A DNA stretch of 64,000 bases, from positions 186,001-250,000 of the forward strand of contig JANVFP010000038.1 in NCBI GenBank assembly GCA_027919835.1, read 5' to 3'. The translations under genes and the position numbers were made by a program. Of the stretch, positions 35,430 to 48,146 are shown piece after piece (position 1 is the stretch's first letter; each line of letters opens with the position of its first letter). The notes under the pieces are model-generated. The model saw nothing but the letters and a program-made list of their open reading frames with translations. It was not told where the DNA came from and ran no database searches. Source of the stretch: Lentinula raphanica. Taxonomy: Eukaryota; Basidiomycota; Agaricomycetes; Agaricales; Omphalotaceae.

Positions 35430-36592
35430 GCCGTGCTTCTTTCAATCACTTTCTATATTTTATACCTAACATGAGTTTGTATTTTTAGTGGTATGTTTTT
35501 TGGGTCTTGTATGTACTGCATATGATTTTTTTTCTTGCATTCTGTATTTTTCTTGCCTTTTGTTGTTGTCGTTTTGAATTGTTTCTCTCCGCTTCCCACC
35601 TGAAGGACTCCGTTGTTCGTAAATTATTGAACAAGTGTTTATCTATATCGCGAAACCTACCTATGGCTGCTGGTGCAGTTCCGACTGCAGCTCTCATTTT
35701 TTGCTGCCGAATGACCTCTGGCCTTCAAAGAACTCAACGAGGGTTCTCCAGGCGCCCGAACTATGTGTGGTCAAACTTTGTCACACATTGAGATTGTTGA
35801 AGGTACCATATAAGAAACAAAGCCATTACTTATTACGTGTTGAGAGTACATTGCAGATGTCCGGCGTATGGATTTGAGTGAATCTCTTCCCGAGGGAAAT
35901 TCTGCATGGATGGGGCAGTTTTGTCGGATGTACGTTCAAGATGGGAGGGAATAGCACAACGTGGATTTGAATTTCGGGATCCAATATAGCTTTGAAAATT
36001 CCCTGCATCCCCGTTAGCACTGTAAATACAGATGGAATTCGCCTGCCTGTACTTACTGATAGTGAATGATCCATGCTGCCACCTAGAAAACAATAGATGG
36101 AGCAGTTTATGCGGTCCAGTTCTATCGCGGTTTGTGTTTGATGCTTCATTAGCTTGATGATCCTGCACGGAATTCCGCCTCGGGAACGATACTGCATTCA
36201 TGAAAATGAGAGAGCTGGATGAGTTTAGGATGCCGACCCTTGCCGGACACTGATTATCGGAATATGATATCGGCAATGAGACCGGACCGACGGTCTAGAT
36301 TTAGATGCCGAAGCATGCCGAAATAGCATAAGGGTGACCGGAGTCCCAAGGCACAGGGGTTTTTCATCAAAGGACATCAGTCAGCCATTTCAACTTGCCA
36401 CATCGTTCATCTTTTTTCTTTTCCCTTGTGTTCCTGACGAGTACATAACAAGTCAAGTCTGAAAGAAAGGGCTGTACCTTGTTCCTGCTTTTTCTCCAAG
36501 AATCATTTGTTCCTAGTTCTCGAGAGCTCCACTACGCCTAGCTGTCGACGCTGTACACTCTCGTACCTGAAGAAGGGGATCCTGTTTGTTGA
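35430..36592. other. Intergenic, 1.2 kb
   Basis: T-rich 3' flank (35440-35570) of the preceding gene and the C/T-rich promoter of the following C2H2 gene. A minus frame at 36276-35833 is open for 147 codons but shows no motif and lies across the expected promoter. Confidence 0.5.
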
Positions 36593-39500
36593 ATGGATTC
36601 TAACGCCAATAACAACCCCCTCGACTCCCCTGAAGCCAACTCGGACTCCAAGATGGCTGTTACATCCGCTGCCTCTGCCGTCAATCCTTCTTCCGATGCT
36701 TCCATTGCGACGACGACCAAACGTTCACGTCCTACTCCCTCAAAAACCTTTCAATGTCGCAACTATGGCGACTGTCGGATGGTCTTTTCTCGCTCTGAAC
36801 ATCTTGCAAGGCACATTAGGAAACATACTGGAGAACGGCCGTTTACTTGTCACTGTGGAAAGAACTTTAGTCGGTGAGTCCCTTTTCTCGTAAACCTGCT
36901 CCTTTTTGCTTACCGGCTGTAGTCTCGATAACCTTCGCCAGCATGCTCAGACAGTACATGCCGACAAAGCTGACCAGAACGAACGCATGATGCGTGAACT
37001 CGGTCGAGTGCATGCTACTATGGCTGCCGCAAACAAGCAAGCTGCTCAGGCAGCTGGAACCACGCCTGTTCGCAATTCTCGGGGCTCTCAAGATTCTTCT
37101 GGCAACAACCCTCGTTCAGGTCGTTCGAGAGCAAGACCTGGGACATCCACAGGATACGAGGGTGCTGGTGGATCCGATGGTGCGACTTACATGTCATGCT
37201 GTTGGTTCAAGTCGGGACTGATCATTTTATAGCTATGTATCCTGGATTAGCATTGCCCGCCAATCAACTCAATCTCATTGGGTATCCTGATCTTCCCGAT
37301 CCGTATCTTGTACGGAAAAAGGAGCAGCACGAAGATGGTTAGTCTCATCGTATCTTGATCACGGTTATCCTTTCTAAATGCCTCTGCCTTTGACCATGTA
37401 GGTTCCATCGACGGCGAGAACGGAAATGCAGGTAAGCTGACGTTCTGTAGCATGCTCTTGCCCTCGTTTTACCATCCCTTCTTACTCGATTTGAGCCATT
37501 TCTGGAAAAACACTCTTCAATTTGTCTCGGCTTGCTAATATGCATGTTTCTCGTTGTAGGCCCCTACTCGCGAACGGAAAACAATTCTAACGGTGGGTAT
37601 AATCGTTTCCACACCCATCTTCATCATCCCTACAATAGTTATCCTTATAATTCATACAATTCTATTACTTCTTCTCCTCCCGCCCCTTATCCACATCGCT
37701 CCACCTCCACGCATGGCTACACCGGCCCTCCGACTGCCTCTTCCCCGTCATTATCTGCTTCGTCTTCACCCTCGCCCGTGCAAGATATCGACTCCTCGTC
37801 ATCGTACAATGGCACTAGTGGTAACAATTTCCCATATGACCACCTCACGCGTTTACCACTTGGTTCTGCAAGTGTCAGCGTGCCTTATCTTCCAATCGCG
37901 ATGACTCAGAGTCCAGTTTCGGAAATGCCTCCTCCAATCACCATGGAACTCTCCGGACCTGGTGGTCGTACACTTGCCTCTCGCACCTCGCATCCCCATC
38001 TGCAGCACTTACATATCCAACCTCCAGTACATCCTTCACATCCCGGAAGTCCTTTCCAATCTCCACCTCTCTCAGCATCGCATTCGGGCTCGAGTGCAAG
38101 CGGCAGTGGAAGTGGGGGATACTTTCCGCTGGTGCACGTTGATTCTAATGAGCGTCATCGCCCTTCACATCATCAACATCAACAACAGCAGTCGGCATCA
38201 GTACCTACTTCCCCATTCGAGGCTACATTTCAAACTAACAATGCGGGTGTGAATGGCTACGGGCATGCTTATCCACAACAACCGCATCGCTTACCCAGCC
38301 AGGGATATCCCCCTTCATCTGCCTGGGCTACTCAAGGAGTCATTCCCGGTGCAGGCGGTCCTGGAGGTGGCTCCAGCAATGGATATTGGGCTTAACGTTC
38401 TTCTTCATTTTCTTCGATTTTCTCACTTTTTGGTTTTCCGCGTTCATTCTTTTCTTCCTCCGTTCTTTTCAACTTCGTTCTTTCCATTTCTGGTTCATCT
38501 TCGGGATCCTTCGCTTTCAAATGGGTTATATGTATCTATAATCTTACTACTTTGGTACACGTTTACTTATATTCCGCGTTATAACCTCCTCTATCATCCA
38601 TCTTGTTGTGAATTTATTTTTTATATATATCTTGATATTCTCATGGTTCTTGTTGTTCTGCATAGTGTCTGTGTTACATATCCCCCGTCCTCCTCTCATT
38701 CCTTGCAATCTCATATATATGGTTACCAATCTATCGCGTTACGTGCGTGTATCATCTCCATCTACAATGCCCATCTTGTAGTCTTGCAGGCTTTTCAGCT
38801 ACGTCTATCGATATCTTGTACTCTAACTTTCATTCATTTTCATTATGGTTCCCTACCCTTTCACTCGCTACATTGACATTCGCTATATCCTTCCCCTCCT
38901 TTGCTTCTTGTCTTCAGCCGCCGCACTGCCTTTGCCTGCTCACACGTTGATGGAATATGCTGACATCGGGGTGAGTCGTCCGATCCCGTCCTCCCTCTCC
39001 GATCCCTCTCCCTCCACATCATCTTACGACAATGACCTTTCAATTTTGTCTTTTTACGAGTCTTCTCACCCTTTCTGGAACTGGCTTGTTGATGAACTTC
39101 TCTTCATTTCCCCGCTCTCTCTCTCTTTTTAATGTACATGTTCTGGCTCGTTCTTCATTTAGGGAGGAGGGGCGAGGACGCCGGACTCTGGTCAGCCCAG
39201 CAACCAAAAGCCTCGCAGATGCCGCTTCGTCCTTATCCTGTCATCGAGGCTTAGCCTGTATAGGCTTTGAGCCGATTCAAACCACTAGACACGGGCCGTT
39301 GCTGATGATTTCAAGATTCTTCGTGAATCTCCAATCGCTCCGGCTAGTCCAATATCCTCCAATCACAACATCATTCCTACGACGAAGACTGCAGTCTTTG
39401 TGTCAACTCAATTGCTGGGCAGGCAACCAATGGAAGACAGGGCGGGGTTCGACTACGAGAAGCGAGGGGGTGGTCATTACTCTCCTTCCAACTCTCCCTT

Positions 39501-41320
39501 TTTGTGCTCGTTCTTTAATCACTTTTTGTTCTTAATTTTGCACCTTGTGGTTTCACCGCCTTCTTTTTCTCCTTTTTCTTGCATTTGAGATAATATCCGT
39601 CAATATCGTTGGCTTACAATTTGTCTTTTCAGGAACTTATTCTCATTACAATCGTCATCACGATCCTAGACGACGCTCTTACCACGAAGACATGGACGTT
39701 GACCCTGACATAGACCTCGCTTCAAAAAGCAGACAGCCTTTTCAACATCAACGAAATGACGATGTCCCAAATGGCCATTCCTTTCGGTCCTTTCGAAGTC
39801 AGCACCAGTATCGACCCAACACTTCCTATCCCTCCCAACCACAACATTCCCACTCCTTCTCTGGCGGCGGCGGCATGTTCAGATTCAACGTCCCCGACAG
39901 TAACGGTCTCGCTCAACGAGAACGAGAGTATGACTCCTCCCTCAACACAAGCCGACCTTCCACTGCCAACACCGCTAGACCCGGAACCAGCACGAGACCT
40001 TCCACCGCAACCACGCTCCCCCCACTTAAAAGTGTCCTCCCTAGCTCCGTCGCGCCGCTCCCGCCACCGTCACGTGCGCGTCCAGGTTCCAACGCCGGTT
40101 TCTCAGGAAGACCGTTATCCAGCGCAAGCCCCGGAGGATCTTTCAGTGGGTATGGAAACTCCCTCCCTCCCCTCGGACATAACGGGGCCTCGTTACCAAC
40201 CCTATCAAGTTCCAGGAGCACTAATGGGCTCAGGCTCCCGCCACCCACGCCGAGTGGATTCGACTTCAGGCCAGGATCCCGAAGTGGGTCTTCGCAAGGG
40301 TCGTATGTCTACAGACCAGGAACAGCACCAGCAATGGGGCCAGGAGCAGTCTATCCTGGATCTAGCATGGGTTACGGCTGGGAAGACGACCGTTCAAATG
40401 GGGACTCACCCTTCTCTTTCAACGCCCCTCCACTCAGCTCATCTGGCAGTCGAAAACGCGGATTTTCAGCCGTCGATGAGGGAGACGGAGAGAGAACTAG
40501 TGAATCTCGACCACAGTCAAGGCGACTTAGCGTCATGGAACTCTGCGCTCCAGACAGCATATCCGGACGACCAGAATCATCCTCTGGCTCCCCAAAGACT
40601 GGAGGAATACTATTCACCCCCATCCGGGAACCATACTCTTCAGCAACCTCTGGGAGCAGACCGGGAACAAGTGGCACAGGACTCATTGTCCGTGGAGCGG
40701 CAGGACTCGACCTTGGAGATCGAGAGAATGGTTCAGCTCAATCAGTACCGAAGAGCTATGAATTATTCGCACGAGCTGCGCCTGCAGCAGGAGGCTCAAT
40801 TACGAAGAATAAGAGAGAAAGTCCAAATGCCACAGGTGAATTACCATCGCGCTTTCTCGTTGCTTGCTTTACTAATTCCTTGTTTGTTTACCCAGTCTAT
40901 GCCACAGCCGCTCAGACCATCTCTACAAAGTCCACATCACCCGGACCAACTGCAACAATACCGTCACCACTCTCAGCCCATGCCATTAGACCCACAACCT
41001 CCGATTCTCGCCGATCAATTGGCTCACCTCACTCCCCAATTGAATCGGAACGACAGGGGTATGGATATAGCCATCATGCGCGGCATCGCTCCGGTTCAGG
41101 ATATCGGCAACCAGGTGCTGTCGGCGGGGGAAGTGGGTCAGGATATGGAGCCCCATTCTCAAGTTCCGGAAAATACAGCTCCGAATATGGTTTCCCCGCC
41201 GGGTCACCTGGCTCAGATGCTCCCGCCAGCCCCGCAACAAGTACCCGTTCACCATTATCCGCAGGAAGTGTATCACCACCGAGCGCCGTCTCAGCAGCAA
41301 GCGTCCATGCCTGGAGATGA
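36593..41320 (+). CDS. C2H2 zinc-finger transcription factor, with two possible 3' ends
   Basis: Exons 36593-36873, 36923-37179, 37233-37337, 37402-37431 and from 37560. Fingers are [20 protein letters not shown] and [16 protein letters not shown]; the same two-finger layout occurs in Adr1-like and Rsv2-like fungal factors. If exon 5 runs to its TAA the protein ends at 38395 (SNGYWA). An acceptor at 38917 starts a further set of phase-matching exons: 38918-38970, 39163-39228, 39289-39472, 39633-40835, 40896-41320. They contain [46 protein letters not shown] and [14 protein letters not shown], and end SAASVHAW. A donor near 38345-38370 in phase 1 would join the two parts. The second half has no DNA-binding domain and resembles the tail of related C2H2 factors, so one gene is favoured over two. 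Boundaries from 38340 to 39632 are uncertain. Confidence 0.72.
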
Positions 41321-43109
41321 TTATGGTGTACTCACTCAGATTGGAATGGCTAGTGACAACAATCTTTATGGAAATCGCTCGATGTTCAATCATGGATCAT
41401 CGAACGAAACATCTTTGAATTATAGAAGGGAGGGGGTTGATGCTGCAGGGGACTACAGCAGCGTCGGTGTCGACGGAAATGGACAACATATCAGTGATGT
41501 CCGTGGTTGGGGGACCTCTCAGTCTCAAGTTTGGGGAAAAGATTACTCACTTGGACGATTTAATTTGCAGGACAGCCAGTAAAAGATAAGGTGTTAGGCA
41601 TTGTTGTAGGTACAGGGGATCTATTGACTTTTCGTGGGTTCTTGTGATCTGCTATCTTCTCGAATCCAAAGTGTTACTTGAATTCTACGTACATATCGCG
41701 CTGTCGTTCATTTAGCTATCCATATTCTGTACTTCAGGTTAGTTATGGCTCGAGCTATTAAACATGTAAAATTCCTCTTACCTTCAGACTTCAGTACAAT
41801 GTACATACTATGGTCATGTCATTCAGCTGCACCATGAGTAGACCACGAGCACTTCATGTGTACTTGAATGAATTACAATTGGTCACGGTGGGCTCTTGGC
41901 AATCTATGTTTGTTTTTCTGTGAGACCATATGCATAAGCACAGAACAACCTCGGTCAAGTGTGCCGCCACATAAGGTTTCCCGCTCATCAGCAATGGTAA
42001 TGGAGGCCGATATGTACATACTTTCAATCCTATCAACTTTTCTGACATATATCATACAGTATTTTCGAAAGATAGAACGATCAAACGATGGAGTTCAGTC
42101 AAATATTCGAACAACTTGTAGCCTGTCTACCTTTCCGAACTCTACATGTGGTATGAACAACCGCTGCACTCTGGATATGTACATACGATGTCAAAGATAA
42201 ACTCAATGATGAACGAATCCAATCCTATCCTATGGATTGATTTCCGATTTCCAAATTCCGTAGTATCCGTGTCAGGTACAGGTACCGAGGAATTGTGTTG
42301 CAGGACCCCGAAGACAGCTTTGGGAACAGAATCGACTCTAATCGAATGTTCACTGCATCACGGAGAATAGAAAACAAGGCAATGTATGATCGGGACCGGA
42401 CATAGCCAAACACACCAAAAGTTGGCGATTGAGCCTAGTCGAGCCTCAGGCTCACGCAGTGCCCAATGTGATAATATATATGAAGTACACCGAAGGGGCA
42501 GTGAAAATGAGGCTGGTCAATCCTGAATTCATCATGCTTGTCGAAAGATTAACACTGTCAAAGTTTGCAGCAGGAAAATCAGGGCAGACAATTCGTACCT
42601 GCTCAGTACTGGCTGTGCTATCCCGGTGCTGGCACGACCAAGGACTCGGATTTGCATTCACAGCCTCGGGATGTTCAGCAAAATCCTTCCAGTGATCAGC
42701 GAACACGCTTTACTGTGCGCTCAATCATCGCCGGAGAATTTACTTGACATATGTAGTCGAACGAACCACATTACCACCGCTGAACTACAGGCTACTGTCT
42801 GGCAGTGGGACTATGTATAACACCATCATCGCTATGAATTTCTGCCAAGTCGAAGACAAAATCGCAATTCTTCTCGCGAATGGTCGGTCGAACCCTATAG
42901 CAATATACTCGAATGGTACGAACGCGTGTGTCTGGGTGTGTTCGCGTCTTCCCGAGCACATTGTACAACGTTGGAAAAATAGGACGTTCCAAATCATTCT
43001 GACTGTGGTCTGAAGAGCTGCATATACACACTAATCAAATTCATCATGGACAATCGTCGCGGGTATGGAGGGAGAATTATGAGACGGTTATCGATCATAG
43101 TTGTTGGCC
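41321..43109. other. Intergenic, 1.8 kb
   Basis: 3' flanks of two converging genes. No supported gene. A minus frame at 42706-42600 (MFADHWKDFAEHPEAVNA) looks mildly coding-like, followed by a possible donor at 42597, but no partner exon was found. Confidence 0.5.
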
Positions 43110-44344
43110 CTAGATAGAAATAGTGGTGCCCGAAAGGGTTATTTCGGCGGTATACAGCTGTCTGGTATCCGAGGTAGTACCCAGATCGGCATGGAACACC
43201 AGTTTGGTACCGTCTGGAGTGATATCGGCGCCACCAGGAGCGTACAGTTGCGGGAAGGGTGTCCCAGTGATCATCAACCATGGTTGCTTGGTGTATGGGC
43301 CTAGCACGTTGGTCGCGGTAGCGTACGAAACATCGTATAAGGAGGTGCTACGAGTCATTGGAATGATCAGTTGAATCGGTCACTTTCAACAAAGATGCGC
43401 ATACCTATAGCAGTTGGAGGAGAAAGTCAAGAAATACACGCCTTCCGAGCTACGTGCAAGTGAAGGAGCTTCAACCAATGGGCCATCGTTATCATCGCGG
43501 TCAAGAATCTCGGTCGCAGTGGAACCAGCAACAAAAGCTGTACCATCGGATGTGAGCTGCTGGATCATGATGGGAGTAGGTACCTGTAAATATGAAGACG
43601 TTGTTCAACATGACCCATAGAAGATGGTAGATTTCCTAGGAAACTCACAATGGGAGCTACACCATTGTTGCAATTCCCACCATGGCCAATATTATTACCA
43701 TCGACTTTCCAAACCAGATAGAAGTCGCCGTTGACATCATGAAATCCTGCAGGGTCAATTGCACCTCCTTGACTGCGAAAAGTCACTTTTGAGTTTCAGA
43801 CTGGTACGGTATGTGTGTAAGAAGGACCTACGAAATAGGACAAACGATTGGCTCGGCTTGAGGGGTGTAAGGTCCTTCGACGTTTGCGGATGTGGCAACC
43901 CCAACGCAATGGAATCCTGGATTGGCTGCACTCTCACCAGCATAGAAGAGTACAAATCCTCCATCCTATCAGAAGTGGAGGTGACATATTAGTAGCAGTT
44001 ATCACTTCTGAGTTCTGACGAACGAAAACCACTTAACATACCACAGCAACAACATCTGGAGCCCATATAGTGTTTTCAACAGTCCAAGCACCTACAGTGG
44101 GAAGCGCATCGTGATCGAGGTATGTCCAGGTGTTAAAATCGGGAGATGTTGCGATGGGCACGTTCAGACCACCACTAGTGGTAGAGAATGCATAATATGC
44201 GTCAGTGAAGATGACACTGGGATCTGGGAAATTCTGCGAGAAGACAGGGCCTGCAATAGACCGCTTGTCAAGCAATACTCCTAAAGACGTTGCAGACCAG
44301 GTGAGGAAAAGCAAAGTGGCACGGCAAACATTGGGGAAGTGCAT
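43110..44344 (-). CDS. Secreted GH43-type glycoside hydrolase, 325 aa
   Basis: Exons 44344-44042, 43965-43832, 43772-43649, 43583-43405, 43347-43110. Signal peptide [20 protein letters not shown], with cleavage near Gly22. The five-bladed propeller motifs are present: [20 protein letters not shown] with the base Asp, [39 protein letters not shown] with a second Asp, and [20 protein letters not shown] with the acid Glu. GH43 enzymes cleave arabinan or xylan side chains; which substrate is not readable here. The length is typical of a single-domain member. It is flanked by intergenic stretches on both sides. Confidence 0.9.
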
Positions 44345-45666
44345 CTTTTTCCGCGAGATTGATTGTTCACGAGCCGCTTTTGTATCGATTCTCGCTGCAA
44401 ACTTGCGTCATAGAGCATAGCATAGAAGGAATGAACGTGCACAACGTAACCATGGTGTAGAGTATCGTCTGATAACCGAGCCATTGAGACATAACCTAAG
44501 GCCAATAGAGAGTCACGGAACAGTTATGATTCTGAACGAAGATGCATATGGATGACGACTCACGAGCCTTGACAAGCTTCCGAACGAGCTTCTTTGCATA
44601 CTCAGTCTCTGCAGAAGCTATTGGACCATATGGAATAAATTAGTGGTGGGCCGCCGGGTTTATGATTGACAGAATTTCGAAAAGCGGTTGAAAGTCATAG
44701 AGCGACCTGGTGCGACTAAGAACATACCAGCCACATTGGCTAGTTATAATGCACATGCAGTATCGAATGTCACGAAGATCGGAAGATGATAGATCATGCA
44801 GATGGACAAGATGGAAAACGACGTCTCGCCACTTGATGCATTGGGACGTCGCGTTTTGGTCGGGGAAGGACATCGTAGTAGTCATGTTGGCCAACAGAAT
44901 CCATACACGAATCCATAGTCCCAGCTACTTGATTATAAGTAGACGGTCGGAGTGTCCGATTTCTGATCGATAGAGTAAAAGAACGAGGTGATAATTCATG
45001 AACAGAAGGCATAGAAGAGTTTCAATAAGCGCTCAGCATAAGCGCTTCGGAGAACCTCTCCCCCCAGGATGCTGCAATTTGCAAACCTTTCAAGACCATA
45101 CTCAACCTTAAGCTGAGCAACTTCCTACTCTATAAGTATGGCAAATACTATGACATTGAGGTATTTTTCTGAACAGGATTTAAACGAAGGAAAGAACTGA
45201 AGCCGATATAACACAACAACTAAGCTAGAAGAGAAAGCAGATAAAGCACAACCTAATGAATGAATGAAGATTCCGATGAAAAGTGACGAATTATAAAATG
45301 CACTTTCATATTCTATACAAGAAATTTATCAAGAGCAAGATGAACTTTGGAAAGGAGGATGTCGATGAAGGCCAGGACTGTGAAGAGTCAATCATCAGAA
45401 CTAGGGAAGACGCTATGAGATACAAAAGAGTCGTTTATTTGAGCGTTCGTGATCAAGGATACAGGGTATGAAATGGTTCGAGTCGTTGAGTGTAATATAG
45501 ATTGCGGTGGGTATCTTGAAATTAGGAAAGTTGAGGAATATAGACAGATTAAGTTCTGTCAAGTGGGAACATGGTCAGCTGTAAGAAACTGGGTGATAAC
45601 GAGTGACCGTACCGGTTAATAACATAACACATAAGGTTAGTTTTCCTGCCCTGTTGCAATAAACCT
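44345..45666. other. Intergenic, 1.3 kb
   Basis: Promoter of the GH43 gene on the left and 3' flank of the zinc-finger gene on the right. Nothing else is recognised. Confidence 0.6.
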
Positions 45667-47609
45667 CTAAAGTCGCTTCCGTACTGAGCGGCCGGGGCAA
45701 TGGGATTCATGACGAGCATGAGTCCCTCTAGTCGTGAACGTATTCCCACATTTCTGACAAATATGTGGACGCCTGTTCGCATGAGAATTCATATGGTCTA
45801 GAGAAAAATCTCGTAAGCAAAAAATCCATACGAAACCCTCAACAACACTCACTCTGAAGATTATGCTTCGCGGTAAAACGGTGATCACATAATTCACACT
45901 TGAACTTCGCCTCATTCTTCCGACGTGCTACACTTGCCTGCACGATCTTGTCTGAGCCGACGACCGTCTTGAATTCCGCTGCAGGTGGTGCGGAGTGTAC
46001 ACCTTCGATAGCGACGTTCATCATGATCGAGCTATCCGGACGAGACGGTCCTGCTTCATCAACCTCCTTGGCTGGCTTCAACAATCCTGGGTATTTGCGC
46101 GGTACGTTCGGCGCACGTCTGCGACGATTCTGGCCGATAGGATCACTGATAGCGCGCTGCACAGAAGCGCCTGTGGGATATTCAGGAAGAGGAGAACCGC
46201 TTCGGCTACCACTAGGGCTACGGTTTCCCGCAAAACTATGCCTCCGCGCAACGCCTCCGCTGTATTGGACAGGTATGAGCTCTGGTTCCGATTCATTACC
46301 TTGAATGGTGATAGGCAATGAAGAGCGGGAAGAACTACTGCTAGACGAGATTCCAGGCGATAAGAATGTATCAACAGGTCCGGAAAGAGATTGAGGCGAG
46401 GACGTAGTCGGGGAGAAGAGATCGAAATGGCCTGAAGGGGACTGAGGAGAATTAGACGAAGTCGATGTCGGCGAGAGAAACTCTGATTGAGGCGAGCTAG
46501 CAGAAGGTAGTAGCGAGGAAGGATCAGAACTATTAAGGGTATTCACGGTCGGACCGAAATTAAGATAAGCAGCAGGATTGGGGAAATCAAGTTGTGCATA
46601 CGGCGAAACTGGAGATGCATCACGGGAATGGGAGGAATGTCGGCTAGAAAGATCACCGGTGGGACTGAAACGGTTTCGTCCTCGAACACTATCTTGCTGT
46701 ATGCCGGTATGACTGTGACTCCGTCGATGTGCATCTCGTCGCTGGAGGGACTGTCCAGGAACAGTGAGGTGTGTCGAATGGCTCCTTCCGTGCATTCCAT
46801 GTGTATGGAAAGGCGGAGGACCCACGGGTGGAGAATAAGTTGGATGGATGTTCCAATTACTATCGTCAAGTGAAGGGTTGAATGCACTAGGGTCAAATGT
46901 ACCATTCATAGCGTTATTGGCTGCGTCACTTTGGACGGATGTTGTCCATTGAGAGTTCTGAGGAGCTGATTCGACAGAGAAGTTCTGGAAGAGGGAAAGA
47001 TCGTCGGCTGTAGGTTGAGTAAGAGAGGATACGTCGGTGAATGAAGCAGCTCGAGTCCTTAGGCTTAAATCGTTCAGGGACTCTGTATTTCCAGTATAAG
47101 AATTGCTTCGTTGTCGATATAGGGTAGGGCCTGAAACGTTGTCATCCGATAGCACGATGTTATTGAAAGATGTGTTCAAGGGAGATAGTGAAGGAGAGGA
47201 AGGAGAAGAAGATTGAACAGAAGGACTCCAGTTTGAAGAACCGTCACTCCAGGCGTCTGGAAAAGCTAGGTTCGGTATTTGGCGATTAGTAGAGGCGTAT
47301 CGAAGCAAGTAGCGGCACCTTTACCATCTCCTTCGTATGAAGATGCTGGACTCCATGCAGGATCAACAGGGGAACTCTGGTCGATGGGAGCAAGAAATAC
47401 GTTTCCGGCGGATCCTACACGGAGTAAATCAACGAACAACGGCGAAGGATACGGCAGAATGAAGAACCTTCGCGCAATGCAGCCGTAATGAGCGGTGGAA
47501 TTGATCCAATGGAATGCGATGGGTCGAAGGAAGCGGAGACGAGAGATTGCTGGCCACTTGATGGTACACCCGGCATGCTCATTGCTGACGACGAAGTTTC
47601 TGAGAACAT
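45667..47609 (-). CDS. C2H2-type transcription factor, first of a tandem pair, ~591 aa
   Basis: Exons 47609(or 47660)-47468, 47414-47325, 47265-45853, 45797-45667. The zinc-binding end is CELCDHRFTAKHNLQNHMNS, then CQKCGNTFTTRGTHARHESH with a terminal Cys, so finger 2 is C2HC. Everything upstream is Ser/Pro/Asn-rich. The frame is open above the first Met (47609) to an acceptor at 47662. An upstream open frame MSHSQDLEAPTIFVEAPPED (47808) looks coding but stops with TAG TAG just before a GTCTCC donor-like site, so the start is unsettled. The last exon is 131 nt, as in the neighbour at 48147, and the intron interrupts finger 1 at the same codon. Likely a DNA-binding regulator; targets unknown. 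Confidence 0.8.
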
Positions 47610-47721
47610 TCGCAGGAATTCGTGTACTTCTGAGTGATCATCCTGGAAGTTACTGTTCAAGCTATGAGATGGGCTACGATAAGGTTGATAATAACTAGGA
47701 ACGAGTAGGAAAGGAGACCTA

Positions 47722-47808
47722 CTAGGTGCTGTCGATCAAATCCTGCTCATCCTCTGGAGGAGCTTCGACGAAGATAGTCGGAGCTTCAAGATCTTGACTG
47801 TGACTCAT
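47722..47808 (-). other. Upstream 28-codon open frame of the zinc-finger gene
   Basis: ATG at 47808 reads MSHSQDLEAPTIFVEAPPED and eight more residues, then TAG TAG at 47724-47719, immediately followed by GTCTCC at 47718 and a TAG acceptor 57 bp later (47662). Its acidic content resembles a protein N-terminus. It may be a uORF, or a real first exon broken by a stop in this strain. Confidence 0.45.
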
Positions 47809-47809
47809 G

Positions 47810-48146
47810 AAGGGCGGGCAGGTGGAGGAGAGGGTTCAAGGGTCAAATGTGCGGGAAATAAAAAGCTGTCTTTATAAAACATCCCCTCTGCTTGGTATGT
47901 GCATTAGAAACGAGGCTGTGTCAAAAAGCGGTGCATCCAAAAATGGTAAGAAGCTCAAAGCTCTACAGCTTTGGGCGCTCAAAATTAGCGCTCAACCTCA
48001 ATCAGAACTTTCTACGAAAAGAAACCGTCATCTCTCACAGGTTTGCTTACATCTTTCTGTACGCATTTGCTACAGCTAGCTTCTTATTACACAGGCATAG
48101 CCAAAACGAACTACGAAAGTATGTACTGCTTCAACTCTTCCCAAGT
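47810..48146. other. Short spacer between the two tandem zinc-finger genes
   Basis: 337 bp holding the promoter of the left gene and the 3' flank of the right gene; both are on the minus strand. Confidence 0.6.

Noticed and set aside
35833..36276. 147-codon minus frame as a gene
   Set aside because: No motif, no splice support, and it crosses the likely promoter of the C2H2 gene.
39241..39300. Possible tRNA (A- and B-box-like words)
   Set aside because: No cloverleaf can be folded and the site lies within a predicted intron/exon boundary of the C2H2 gene.
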